Source: Streptomyces pinistramenti (GTDB taxonomy: Bacteria; Actinomycetota; Actinomycetes; Streptomycetales; Streptomycetaceae). Taken from it: a DNA stretch of 64,000 nt. The DNA lies in contig NZ_JAJCXB010000040.1 of the NCBI RefSeq assembly GCF_020564935.1, positions 1 to 64,000 on the forward strand, written 5' to 3'. The notes beneath the pieces were generated by a model. The model did not search any database. It saw nothing but the letters and a program-made list of their open reading frames with translations, and was not told where the DNA came from. The translations under genes were made by a program, and so were the position numbers. This document shows, in pieces, positions 35,750 through 44,740 of the stretch (position 1 is the first letter of the stretch; every line of letters starts with the position of its first letter).

Positions 35750-37053
35750 GTCGACTGCAGTGACCTGTCCGGGAGTGGGTTCGCCGGCCGGCCGAGCGGA
35801 AACTGGCGCTGCTGGAAGAAGAGGTTCTGTTTGACCCAGTTCAGGCCCATGCGCTCAAAGATCACATCGTGATCGGTTTCGACCTGTGCGCCGTTCGCGG
35901 CCAGTTCGTTGATCACTGTCTCGGCGAGGTCGCAGTTGTCTGCGAGGTGCAGGGCGCCGTCCGCGTCGACCGCGTACGGGGTGTCCTCCATACCGAATCG
36001 GATGATGTCCACGCCGCTGTCCTTCTGGGCGGCGTAGGTCGCAAGGCGGCGCAGTGCGCAAGCGGACCGGCCGCGGCGGGCTCCCACGTCGAGCGGGGTG
36101 AAATGCTCGCCGGCCTGTTCCGGCAGTACCGCGGCGCCGACGGTGACGGTCACGTGGCGTTTCTTCACGCCCGGCTCGGCGAGGTCGTATTCCAGTTTCT
36201 TTGCGCTGTCCACGACCTGTTTGAACTCGGCGTAGTTCTTCGGGAACGGGAGTCGCGGGGAGAAGCCGAAGAGCAGTGTGATGTTCAGCTGCCCGCTGCC
36301 GCCGAGGTTCATGTCCGGGTGCTCGACGGCGTACCGGGTCATCGCGTAGCTCCGCGGGAACTGGACCCATTCCACTTCGCAGAAGAGGCCGAGCTGCCGG
36401 CGGGCCTGAATCGCGTTGCGGTAGACCTCGGACTGGATGGCCGGGGAGGTCCGGCCGTAGTTGGCCCCGTTGCTCGTGGAGTAGGTTTCGAGGCTGGCCG
36501 TTGTCAGGCGGTTGGACGGCTGGTAGTCGGCGATGACCTTGCTGAATTCCTCACTGTCGATGAAGTCGAGGCTCATGTCGCCGTACTGCCGCTCGATCTC
36601 GCACATCAGCTGGAGTTCGACGGCTGCTTGGAGGGTGACAAAATGTGCGCCGCCGAGGTGCAGCGGAAGGCTGCTCTGGCTGATGCGTTCCCACTCGCCG
36701 AACCTGTGGATGCTGTCCCGTACTTCGGGGCCGTTCCGGCTCGCCCCGAAGCTGATCAGCATCTCCTTGCACCGGCGTTGCAGGGGCCTGCTTATTGCCT
36801 GGTAGATTTCGTTGCTGGTGGACTGTTCGTGGGTCTTCGGGTTTCGTGCGTGGTAATGGTAGTAGCGGCACCCCATTCCGTGGAGAGCTTCTGCTTCGGC
36901 GATCAGTGCCAGCGGTGAATTCTTGATGGTAGCGCCGGTGTTGATCTTGTCGAGAAGTGTATCGCCGGTCGCTCGGTGGTTTCCGGGGGTGAACTTGGCG
37001 CCAGTCGATGCACAACCAAGTATCAGGTTCTTCTCGCCTGTCACGGGTTCCAT
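35746..37053 (-). CDS. DUF849/BKACE-like beta-keto acid cleavage enzyme
   Basis: A 435-residue zinc enzyme related to 3-keto-5-aminohexanoate cleavage enzyme (Kce). MGCRYYHYHARNPKTHEQST contains the H-x-H zinc pair and A-R-(N/D)-P; LETYSTSNGANYG and GLFCEVEWVQF carry the later conserved glutamate. The MEDTPY segment near the end matches the family's C-terminal G-x-E-D. Family enzymes exchange a beta-keto acid and acetyl-CoA for acetoacetate and an acyl-CoA. At about 300 residues they are much shorter, so this is a divergent member with an extended N- and C-terminus. GGGGAGAA precedes the ATG at 37053. It is the first gene of the minus-strand block. Confidence 0.75.
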   Translation of the reverse strand: MEPVTGEKNLILGCASTGAKFTPGNHRATGDTLLDKINTGATIKNSPLALIAEAEALHGMGCRYYHYHARNPKTHEQSTSNEIYQAISRPLQRRCKEMLISFGASRNGPEVRDSIHRFGEWERISQSSLPLHLGGAHFVTLQAAVELQLMCEIERQYGDMSLDFIDSEEFSKVIADYQPSNRLTTASLETYSTSNGANYGRTSPAIQSEVYRNAIQARRQLGLFCEVEWVQFPRSYAMTRYAVEHPDMNLGGSGQLNITLLFGFSPRLPFPKNYAEFKQVVDSAKKLEYDLAEPGVKKRHVTVTVGAAVLPEQAGEHFTPLDVGARRGRSACALRRLATYAAQKDSGVDIIRFGMEDTPYAVDADGALHLADNCDLAETVINELAANGAQVETDHDVIFERMGLNWVKQNLFFQQRQFPLGRPANPLPDRSLQST

Positions 37054-37620
37054 TTCTCCCCAAACGGTGTCTGCTTTTTCCGGCAAGCGCCGTCCGCGAG
37101 CCGGAAATATCCGGCCGGCGGTGACGGCGCTCTCTGAGGCCGATTGCCGCATCGGCTCAGCGCACGGGTGGTGCATGGTCACGGTGCTTCTGCGGGCCCG
37201 TGGGAATCCGGCGCGTGTGCGCGGCCGGTCCGGGCCCGCAGACCGCCGCGTGCCGCGCGGCCGCCGGGTGCGGGCAGGGCCGGCGCCCGGGTGTGCCGGG
37301 CTTTTTCCGGGCCGGCGGCCGGCCGGCGGCTCCCGGGCCGCACTGCCGGCGGGGCGGCTCCCGGGCGGAAGGCTTCGGTTACGCCGGCACTGCCGGGAAG
37401 GCGGCCCGCGGTGTTTTGCGGGAAACTCCCGTCAGACCGGGCCGGAGTCCTGGCCCGGCTCGTGGCGGCCGGGGCGGAGAATGCCCGGGAGGCTCCGGAT
37501 CAATGCGGGAGTGCGGCTCTGCGTCTGTGAAGACGGTTCTGCGCCCGGCTGCTTCGCCTTTGTCGCCGCGTCTCCCCAATTCCCGGCCCGAGTGCTTCGG
37601 CGTTCGGCTCCGGCAGGCAT
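37054..37620. other. Intergenic stretch
   Basis: Highly GC-rich. Open frames on both strands are shadow-like and no gene was recognised. The promoter of the BKACE operon should lie at about 37060-37200. Confidence 0.35.
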
Positions 37621-37794
37621 CTAGCCCCACCCCAGGTCGTCTTCGTCGTGCGCGGGCCTCTCGCCGCCGGCCTTCGTCACCGTGCTGTGCGCCGCGTCGC
37701 GAGCTGCCACCTTCGTTGTCTGCGCGGAGCCGAAGCCTGCGAACAGAAATATGGCGAAGGAGGTGCTCCGACATATTGACTTTCTGGCGACCAT
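37621..37794 (-). CDS. Small secreted peptide candidate (57 aa)
   Basis: ATG at 37794 follows GGGGGAAA by eight bases. The 57-residue product starts MVARKSICRSTSFAIFLFAG and FGSAQ, a positively charged n-region, hydrophobic core and A-x-A-like site that resemble a short signal peptide. A polar tail follows that ends in the acidic, aromatic motif HDEDDLGWG. It lies between the BKACE operon and a LuxR-type regulator read the other way. No family is recognised. It could be an extracellular signal or a precursor peptide; it could also be chance, although the start signal and composition favour a gene. Confidence 0.5.
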   Translation of the reverse strand: MVARKSICRSTSFAIFLFAGFGSAQTTKVAARDAAHSTVTKAGGERPAHDEDDLGWG

Positions 37795-37926
37795 CGTGTT
37801 TCCCCCAAAAAACTCCGCTTCGTGCTCGGTTTGTTCAGCACAATGACCTTCGCACGTACGATCGCCCGATCCAAGATCGCTAAAGGGTCCTATGTTGAGC
37901 AGGCATGTTTAGGAGGGGTTCAAATC

Positions 37927-38949
37927 ATGCAGCAACCGACAGATTCGGACGCAAGCGGTGTGAGCGCGGATGCGCTGAGGATCTACGACACGGTCCACTC
38001 CTCCCCCGGCATCCCCCGCACCGCGTTACGCGATCTCGTGCCGCTCCCGCCGGAGGACACGGCGGTGGCCACGGACCGGCTGCTGGAACTCGGACTGCTG
38101 GAGTCGGACGAGGGCGACTGCCTCTTCGCCGTGGCCACCACGTCCGTGGTCCTGCGTACCTGCATCGCGGTCGCCCGGGCCGCCACCGAGGGGCAGCGGC
38201 AGGCCCAGCGGCTGGCGTCGCTGGTCACCAACATGGACGCCCTGCGCACCATGACCGGCGCCGGGTCCACGGAACGGCTGGTGAACCTGGAGGCCGTCCG
38301 CCAGACCATCGCGCAACTGGCCGCCCAGGCGCAGTTCGAGATCCTCACGTCCCAGCCCGGCGGTCCGCGCCCCGACGAGCAGCTCGAAGAGTCCCTCGGC
38401 CGGACCCGGGGGGTCCTTGAGCGCGGCGTGAAGATGCGGACCCTGTATCAGTGGTCCGCGCAGTTCAGTCCCACGACCACCGAGTACGTCAGCTATCTCA
38501 TCGGGCTCGGCGCGGAGGTGCGTGCCACCCACGACTCGTTCATGCGTCTGCTGGTCTTCGACCGGAAGGTCGCGCTCATGTCTCTCAAGGAAGCCCCGCA
38601 CGGGGCGCTGGTGGTGCACGAGCCCGACATCGTGGGCTTCGCCGTGGAAGCCTACGAACGGGCCTGGACGGCGAGCCGGCCCTTCCCGACCCACTACGTC
38701 AAGGACTCGGTGCTCGCCACGTCGGACGACATCAAACTGTCCATCATGCGGCTGCTCACCGAGGGCCACGAGGTCACGGCGATCGGCAAACGCCTCGGCA
38801 TCTCGCAGCGGACCTGCCAGCGGCACATCTCCGAGATCATGCAGCGGCTGGGTGCCCGCAACCGTCTCCACGCCGGCTACTTGATCAGCCAGAAGGGACT
38901 GCTGGACGCGCCTGTTTCCGCGCACCGTCTGCCCGGGGCAGCCCTGTAG
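37927..38949 (+). CDS. LuxR-type regulator with N-terminal winged-helix (TrmB-like) region
   Basis: A 340-residue transcription factor. Residues 12-60 (ALRIYDTVHSSPGIPRTALR ... ATDRLLELGLLESDEGDCLF) look like a winged helix. The middle (QAQFEILTSQPGG, RTLYQWSAQFSPTTTEYVSY) resembles the phospholipase D-like sensor region of this Streptomyces family. The C-terminus (LLTEGHEVTAIGKRLGISQR, TCQRHISEIMQRLGARNRL) is a LuxR helix-turn-helix. AGGAGG lies at 37911-37916, ten bases before the ATG. It divides the minus-strand block from the plus-strand aminotransferase cassette and could control either. Confidence 0.85.
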   Translation: MQQPTDSDASGVSADALRIYDTVHSSPGIPRTALRDLVPLPPEDTAVATDRLLELGLLESDEGDCLFAVATTSVVLRTCIAVARAATEGQRQAQRLASLVTNMDALRTMTGAGSTERLVNLEAVRQTIAQLAAQAQFEILTSQPGGPRPDEQLEESLGRTRGVLERGVKMRTLYQWSAQFSPTTTEYVSYLIGLGAEVRATHDSFMRLLVFDRKVALMSLKEAPHGALVVHEPDIVGFAVEAYERAWTASRPFPTHYVKDSVLATSDDIKLSIMRLLTEGHEVTAIGKRLGISQRTCQRHISEIMQRLGARNRLHAGYLISQKGLLDAPVSAHRLPGAAL

Positions 38950-39802
38950 TCCGCCGAGATGGCGCTCCCCGGGGGCCGCGGCCTCCGTCCGGCCCAGGTC
39001 TTCGAGGCCCGAACTTCCGGTTCGGTCCTCAGCGTTGCCCAAGGGCCGCCGGCCGGGCCGGTGCACGCGGGCGCCGGGCCGGTGGCGGCGGGGCCGAAAA
39101 GCGCTCACGTGCGGGTTCGGGGGTGCGCCGGGCATGTGCCGGGCGGTCGTGACCGGGGGCGGCGGCGGGCGGCGGGGCCGGGCCTGCGGGGGCGGTGCGG
39201 TGGTGCCGGGGTGGGGCGGGGCGGCTCTGAGCAGGCCGGATGTCCCGGTGGGGGCCCGGTACCCCGTGTTTGCGGGATGCCGGGTGTCACCTACGTGTTC
39301 ACGTGATGATCGGGAGTTCCGCTGCGTTTACGGTGACTGCAGATCGGCCAGTGACCATTGTGGCTCTGGCTGTCAACGAGGTCAGGGGGAACTCGGTGAC
39401 CGACGTGCGTTCCACTTCCCGAAAGCCCGGCCGCCACGGCCTGCGGCCCGTGCAGCTGCCGCCTCCCACGAGCCGGGCCCCCGGTGACCACGGGGCCGCC
39501 GCGGCAGCCCGGCCGGCACCGTCGTTCTTCCGGTGAGCACCGGCTGACGCGCGGACCTCCCGCCCGTCACACGTCACCGGCCCGCCACGGCGGGCCACGC
39601 GCCCTGCCACACACCCGCCCGCCATGGCCCGGACCCCGTGCCGTCCCGTGCAGTCCTGCACCGCCCCGCACGGGCTCCGTCGCGTCCCGGCCCGCTCCGG
39701 CCTCACCTCGCTTCGCCCTCTCCTGCATGCACACACCCGGGACCGCCATCCAGGCCCGGGTGCCGGCCCACGCCGCCCGCACCGCATCTACGGAAAGAGA
39801 CG
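38950..39802. other. Intergenic stretch before the aminotransferase cassette
   Basis: No gene recognised. It holds a 12-bp dyad ACGTG-TT-CACGT at 39293-39304. A 76-codon plus-strand frame at 39306 has no ribosome binding site. The promoter for the cassette should lie between the dyad and 39790. Confidence 0.35.
39293..39304. promoter_or_regulatory. ACGTG-TT-CACGT dyad
   Basis: Perfect 5-bp arms around TT in the 0.85-kb gap upstream of the aminotransferase operon. It could be a regulator site. No known operator class was matched with confidence. Confidence 0.3.
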
Positions 39803-41110
39803 ATGACCCTCCCGCACACCGCAGATCACACGACTCCCACCGCCGCGAACCCCGCAGGCGCCTCCCCTGACCACCGCCGCAGCGCGCCCGCCACGGCGGG
39901 CGCCGACCCCGTCGCCCTCGTGCGACGCCACCTCATCCAGGAGCCGCCCACCGGCCTCCCGGTGCCGGTGATCGAGCGTCAGAACGGCGCCCGGATCGAG
40001 GCCCGGGACGGCACGGTCTGGCTCGACGCCGCCGGCGGCGGGTTCGGCGGCGGCCACCTCGCCGTGCGGGCCGCGCTCGCCGAACAGGCCCGCCGCACCG
40101 CCCTGTCCAGCCGCATCCTCCTCAGCCGGCCGCTGGCCGGCGCGGTCACCGACCTGGCCGCCTTCTGCCCGGGTCCGCTGTCCGTCAGCTACCTGTGCAA
40201 CAGCGGCAACGAGGCACTCGACGCGTCGCTCAAGCTGGCCAAGGGAACCCACCCCGGCCGGGGCACCGTCCTGGGCATCCGGGGCGAGTCCTACGGGACG
40301 CTCAGCCACGGCCAGTCCCTGCGGTCGGGGCGCCCCGTCCTGCCCGGCGCGCCGCTGCGCCCCGAGACCGTCCCGGCCGACGCGCCCGAGACCCTGCTGG
40401 AGCGGGTGGATGCCTCCGTGGCGGCGGTGGTGATCGCGCCTGCCGCGCCCGGCCGCCCGCTGGAGCGGCTGCCGCGCTCCTGGTGGGTCCAGCTGCGCGA
40501 GCGCTGCCACCGCACCGGTGCGCTGCTGGTCCTCGACGAGCGGCTCACCGGCCCGGCCCGCCTGGGCAGTGACCTGGGCGCCGGCGCCCTCGGCATCTTC
40601 CCCGACGTGCTGCTGCTGGGTGAGACGCTCGGCGCGGACGCGGTGCCGGTCGGCGCCGCCGTCATGACGGCCGCCGCCTACCAGCGGGTCTACGGCCGGC
40701 GCAATCCCAGCCTGCACGGCTCCACCTTCGGCGCGAACCCGCTGTCCGCGGCCGCCGTCTCGGCCGTGCTCGGCGCCGTCACCTCCGACCGACTGGCCGA
40801 GCGGCAACGGGAGTTCGCCGCCGAGGCGGGCCGGCTGCGTGAGGGGCCGGCCGGTCTGGGCGACACCGTGCGCGAGCTGCACGCCGACGGCTCGCTGCTG
40901 TGGGTGCGTGCCCGGGACGCGGCGGGGGCCGCCGCCCTGGCCGGTGCGCTCGCCCGGCGTGCGGTGCTCACCCGCCCGCCGTCCGGTGACCTGCTCACCC
41001 TGCTGCCGCCGCTCACCGCGGAGCGGACGGACACCGACCAGATCCTGGCGCGCCTGGCCGACGCTCTCAAGGACGTCGCCGCGCACCGGACCGAGGAGGC
41101 CACCGCATGA
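39803..41110 (+). CDS. Class III aminotransferase-like protein lacking the catalytic lysine
   Basis: A 435-residue fold-type I protein. SYLCNSGNEALDASLKLAKG and LLVLDERLTGPARLG (the PLP-nitrogen aspartate) align with active class III enzymes, but the Schiff-base segment reads FPDVLLLGETLGADAVPVGA, so glutamate stands where the lysine should be. The aromatic-H-G before PLP phosphate is also changed to S-Y-G. It should be unable to transaminate. GGAAAGAGACG precedes the ATG at 39803, and its stop overlaps the next aminotransferase start (ATGA). A non-catalytic partner subunit, or a protein using PLP differently, is the likely role. Confidence 0.85.
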   Translation: MTLPHTADHTTPTAANPAGASPDHRRSAPATAGADPVALVRRHLIQEPPTGLPVPVIERQNGARIEARDGTVWLDAAGGGFGGGHLAVRAALAEQARRTALSSRILLSRPLAGAVTDLAAFCPGPLSVSYLCNSGNEALDASLKLAKGTHPGRGTVLGIRGESYGTLSHGQSLRSGRPVLPGAPLRPETVPADAPETLLERVDASVAAVVIAPAAPGRPLERLPRSWWVQLRERCHRTGALLVLDERLTGPARLGSDLGAGALGIFPDVLLLGETLGADAVPVGAAVMTAAAYQRVYGRRNPSLHGSTFGANPLSAAAVSAVLGAVTSDRLAERQREFAAEAGRLREGPAGLGDTVRELHADGSLLWVRARDAAGAAALAGALARRAVLTRPPSGDLLTLLPPLTAERTDTDQILARLADALKDVAAHRTEEATA

Positions 41111-42486
41111 GCGCCACCACCGCCGCGACGTGGGACCGGCAGCGGATTCTCACCGCCCTGGGCCGGCACTGGAACTCCACCGCCGCGCTGATGCTCGCCG
41201 CGACCTCCCGCCAGGTCGAGTCGCACGCCCGCGGCAGCGAGGTCTTCGCCGAGGACGGCTCCGCCTACCTGGACTTCGCCGGCAGCTACGGCGTCTTCCT
41301 CGTCGGCCACCAGAACGACGCGGTGCGCGCCGCCGTCCTGGACGCGCTGGAGCGGGCGCCTGCCGCCCTGCCGGGCACCGTGCACCCGGCGGCCGCCGAT
41401 CTGTTCGCGCAGCTGACCGAGGTCCTTCCGGCCCAGCTGGACCGTTTCACCCTGGGCTGCTCCGGCGCGGAGGTCTCCGAGGCCGCGCTGCGTGCCGTGT
41501 TCCTGGCCCGGCCGGGGCGCCGCAAGGTGGTCATCGTCGACGGCGGCTACCACGGCAAGACGCTGGGCGCGCTGACCGTGCTCGGCCAGGAGGAGCACCG
41601 CCGCGATTTTCTGCCCCGCGACCCGGATCTGGTCACCGTGGCGCCCGGTGACGCGGCCGCGGTGCGCCGCGCGCTGGCCGGCGGGGACGTCGCCGCGGTG
41701 TTCGTCGAACCCGTCCTGGGCGGCGCCTACTTGCGCGTCCCGCCGCGCGAGTTCCTGCCGGAGGTGGCCCGCGCCTGCCAAGAGAGCGGGACGCTGCTGG
41801 TGGCGGACGAGATCCAGACCGGGTTCGGGCGTACCGGCGCGCTGTTCGCCATCGAGCATTCCGGTGTCGTGCCGGACATCATCCTGCTGTCGAAGGCGCT
41901 CACCGGGGGTTTCCTGCCGGTTGCGGTGGCGGCCATGACCGGTGACGTCCTGGAGGCGGCGCGGCGCTCGCCGGACTGGCACCCCGGTGTGCTGGAGGGC
42001 ACGGTGCCGTCGGGGGCGGCGATGGCCGCGGCGGCCGCCACCATCCGTGAGGTGCGCAGCCGGGATCTGCCGGCGCGCGCCGAGCGGGTCGGCAAGGCGC
42101 TGCGGGAGGGGCTGCGGGAGGCGGTGCGCCGGCATCCGCGGCACCTGGTCGATGCTCCGGGTATCGGGCTGATGACCGGGCTGCGGACCCGCAACCCGTC
42201 GGTGGAGAACCTCATTTCGATGCAGATGGCCGCGCGCGGCATCCATCTGGGGCATTCCCTGAACGAGCAGATGGATCAGCCGGTGCTGCGGTTCTATCCG
42301 CCGCTGACGGTGGAGGCGGCCGATATCCAGCGGGTCCTGACGGCGCTGGAGGAGTCCCTGGAGTGGCTGGACCGCCGGCCGGCGTGGCTGATGGAGCGGA
42401 TCACCTGGCTGCTGCGCCGTCAGTACCGGCTGCCGCCGGCGCTCGTCCTCAAGCTCATGCACTCGAACCTCAAGGTGAACTGGTAA
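41107..42486 (+). CDS. Class III aminotransferase, lysine intact
   Basis: A 459-residue PLP enzyme. FTLGCSGAEVSEAALRAVFL, VDGGYHGKTLGALTVLGQEE, LLVADEIQTGFGRTGALFAI and DIILLSKALTGGFLPVAVAA contain the full active site, including the Schiff-base lysine that its upstream neighbour lacks. It extends about 60 residues beyond the usual end with a basic, aromatic tail (RITWLLRRQYRLPPALVLKL). ATGA overlap with the upstream gene suggests equimolar synthesis and a possible heteromer. It probably installs or removes an amino group on the carbon chain handled by the AMP-ligase of the same operon. Confidence 0.92.
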   Translation: MSATTAATWDRQRILTALGRHWNSTAALMLAATSRQVESHARGSEVFAEDGSAYLDFAGSYGVFLVGHQNDAVRAAVLDALERAPAALPGTVHPAAADLFAQLTEVLPAQLDRFTLGCSGAEVSEAALRAVFLARPGRRKVVIVDGGYHGKTLGALTVLGQEEHRRDFLPRDPDLVTVAPGDAAAVRRALAGGDVAAVFVEPVLGGAYLRVPPREFLPEVARACQESGTLLVADEIQTGFGRTGALFAIEHSGVVPDIILLSKALTGGFLPVAVAAMTGDVLEAARRSPDWHPGVLEGTVPSGAAMAAAAATIREVRSRDLPARAERVGKALREGLREAVRRHPRHLVDAPGIGLMTGLRTRNPSVENLISMQMAARGIHLGHSLNEQMDQPVLRFYPPLTVEAADIQRVLTALEESLEWLDRRPAWLMERITWLLRRQYRLPPALVLKLMHSNLKVNW

Positions 42487-42502
42487 ATCGGTAGGGGGAG
42501 AC

Positions 42503-43141
42503 ATGGAGATCGCCATCACCGCCGCCCGCTCGCCCCAGTGGCACGAGGCGCGGGATTTTGCCCGGGAGAATTACCGGGCCATGTACGGGGCGCTGACCGC
42601 GCCCGAGCCGGATCTTTTCGTGACCGTGCGGGAGAGCGCCGACGGCCCGGTGCTTGCGTGTGCCGGGCTGAGCAATGCCGAGCGCGGGGCGTTTTTTTCG
42701 GAGAACTATCTGGGGGCGCGCGTCGAGGATGCCCTGGCGGGTCTCTCGCCCGATCCGGTGCGGCGCGGTGAGGTGGTGGAGGTCGGGCCGCTGGCGGGTA
42801 CGGGGGGTGCCGGGAAGGAGCTGATCCGGCTGCTGCCGATCATTGCCTGGTGCCAGGGGAAACGTTTCATTCTGGCGACCGTCACCGACCAGGTGCGGGG
42901 GCTGATGTCCCGTCTGCACGTCCCGTTCGTGCCGCTCGCGCCGGCCGACCCGGCCTGGATGGACGCGGTGGAGCGCCGTAGGTGGGGGACCTATTACGAG
43001 CGGACGCCGACGGCCGGTGCGGTGCCGCTCGACGACATCGGCCGGCTGATCAACAGTTCCACCGGCCGGTACAGCTTCGGCGATCTGGTCGTGCGCACTC
43101 CTGTCCCGCTGACCGAGGCGGTGGCCGGTGCGCACGCTTGA
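42503..43141 (+). CDS. Thermostable-hemolysin-family protein (GNAT-related)
   Basis: A 212-residue protein matching the T_hemolysin family. RDFARENYRAMYGALTAPEP, ACAGLSNAERGAFFSENYLG, GEVVEVGPLAGTGGAGKELI and the C-terminal VPFVPLAPADPAWMDAVERR with WGTYYERTP are typical. Despite the name, the family has an acyltransferase-like (GNAT) fold and in many bacteria is encoded next to an AMP-dependent ligase, as here. GGGGGAG precedes the ATG at 42503; the end overlaps the ligase start by 14 bases. Acyl or aminoacyl transfer from the ligase product is the working inference; membrane lysis is not implied. Confidence 0.8.
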   Translation: MEIAITAARSPQWHEARDFARENYRAMYGALTAPEPDLFVTVRESADGPVLACAGLSNAERGAFFSENYLGARVEDALAGLSPDPVRRGEVVEVGPLAGTGGAGKELIRLLPIIAWCQGKRFILATVTDQVRGLMSRLHVPFVPLAPADPAWMDAVERRRWGTYYERTPTAGAVPLDDIGRLINSSTGRYSFGDLVVRTPVPLTEAVAGAHA

Positions 43142-44711
43142 GCAGACGCTGAGCGCTCTGGCGGATGATCCGCGGCCGCTGGTGGAGGTGCTGGCGGCCG
43201 ACGGGTCGGTGGCGCGTTCGCTGTCCTACCGTGAGGGTCTCGCGGCGGCTTCGGCGCTCGCCGCCGGGCTGCGTGCGCTCCCGGTGGCCGGGCGCGGGCC
43301 CCGTCCGGACGGTGATCCCACCGATCCCGGTCAGCTGCACGTCGGTGTGGTCATGGGCAACAGTGCGGAGTTCGTGGTCGCCGACCTCGCCGTGCTGGCC
43401 GCGGGTGCCGCGCAGGTGCCGGTGCCGCTGGCGTTCACCGCCGAGCAGGCCGCCTCGATGCTGTCGGAGGTGGACATCTGCCTGGTCGATGCGGAGGGCC
43501 AGGAGCAGCTGGCGGTCTGGGGCCGGGAGCAGGTCCTGCCGGCGGCGGCTGCTCTGGAGGTGGTGGACGTCGCGCGGCTCGCCGCTGCGGGGCCTGGCGC
43601 CGTCGCCGTGCCGCCGGCGGCGGGGCGGATCTGCAAGGTCATTCACACCTCGGGCACGACCTCGCGGCCCAAGGGTGTCTGCATCCGGGCGGACGGTCTG
43701 GAGGCGCTGCTGGCCTCGCTGCGCGGTGCGATGCCCGAGCGTGCCTACCGCCGTTACCTGTCGCTGGTGCCGTTCAGTCTGCTCATCGAGCAGGTCACCG
43801 GGATCTATCTGGTGGTGTGTGACGGTGGCACGGTCGTGCTGCTGCCGCCGGATGTGCCCCTGGTCGGGACGTCCTCGTTCGCTCCCGAGGCCGTTCTGCC
43901 GTATCTGGCGGCGGCCCGGCCGACCGCGCTGGTGGCCACTCCTGCGCTGGCCGAGTCCCTGGCGGCGCGGGCCGGTGCCGCGCGCGCCGCCGGACGCTCC
44001 CCCGTCCGGGAGCTGTTCGGTGCCGCCGAGGCGCCTCTGGTGTGCTGCGGTGGTGCGCCGGTCGATCCGCGGACCCTGGAGAAGCTGGACGGTTACGGCA
44101 TCGCGGTGTACGAGGGGTACGGGCTGAGTGAGAACAGCTCCGTGGTGAGCTGGAACACTCCCGCGGCCCGGCGGATCGGCACCGTCGGCCGGCCGCTCGC
44201 CCATGTGCGGGTGGCCACCGCTGCCGATGGTGAGCTGCTCGTCAAGAGCAGTTCGCTGTTCGCCGGTTACAAGGGCGGTGATCCTTCGGGCTGTGAGGTG
44301 GATGCGGACGGCTGGCTGCACACCGGGGATCTCGCCGAGATCGAGGACGGCTATCTGCGGATCAAGGGCCGCAAGAAGAGCGTCATCATCACCGCGGCCG
44401 GCCGCAATGTGGCGCCGGAGTGGGTCGAGGCCCAGTACCGGTCGGTGCCCGGCATCCGGGCGGTGGCGGTGGTGGGTGACGGGCTGCCCGCGTTGCACGG
44501 CCTGTTCCTCATCGATCCGGCGGCCGACGCCGATGCCGTGCGGGCGCAGCTCGATGCCGTCGCGCGCAGTCGTCTGTCGCAGGTCGAGCGGGTGGAGGTG
44601 GCGCATGTGCTGCCGGCTGACGAGGGCCTGCACGCCGAGTACTTCACGGTGACCGGCCGGCCGCGGCGCACCGTGATCCAGCAGGCGGTGACCACGGGCC
44701 GCCTCGCCTGA
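43128..44711 (+). CDS. AMP-forming acyl/aryl-CoA synthetase-family ligase
   Basis: A 527-residue ANL-superfamily enzyme that adenylates a carboxylic acid. HTSGTTSRPKGVCIRADGLE is the phosphate loop. VYEGYGLSENSSVVSWNTP holds the A5 motif, HTGDLAEIEDGYLRIKGRKK the A7-A8 hinge, and AAGRNVAPEWVE follows. The usual A10 lysine region is present only as HVLPADEGLHAEYFTVTGRP, so the C-terminal subdomain is divergent. GTG at 43128 lies within the end of the preceding gene. It probably activates a fatty or other carboxylate for the hemolysin-family acyltransferase. Confidence 0.9.
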   Translation: MRTLEQTLSALADDPRPLVEVLAADGSVARSLSYREGLAAASALAAGLRALPVAGRGPRPDGDPTDPGQLHVGVVMGNSAEFVVADLAVLAAGAAQVPVPLAFTAEQAASMLSEVDICLVDAEGQEQLAVWGREQVLPAAAALEVVDVARLAAAGPGAVAVPPAAGRICKVIHTSGTTSRPKGVCIRADGLEALLASLRGAMPERAYRRYLSLVPFSLLIEQVTGIYLVVCDGGTVVLLPPDVPLVGTSSFAPEAVLPYLAAARPTALVATPALAESLAARAGAARAAGRSPVRELFGAAEAPLVCCGGAPVDPRTLEKLDGYGIAVYEGYGLSENSSVVSWNTPAARRIGTVGRPLAHVRVATAADGELLVKSSSLFAGYKGGDPSGCEVDADGWLHTGDLAEIEDGYLRIKGRKKSVIITAAGRNVAPEWVEAQYRSVPGIRAVAVVGDGLPALHGLFLIDPAADADAVRAQLDAVARSRLSQVERVEVAHVLPADEGLHAEYFTVTGRPRRTVIQQAVTTGRLA

Positions 44712-44740
44712 TGATCCCTGTTTGTCCGTTGCGAGGAGAG

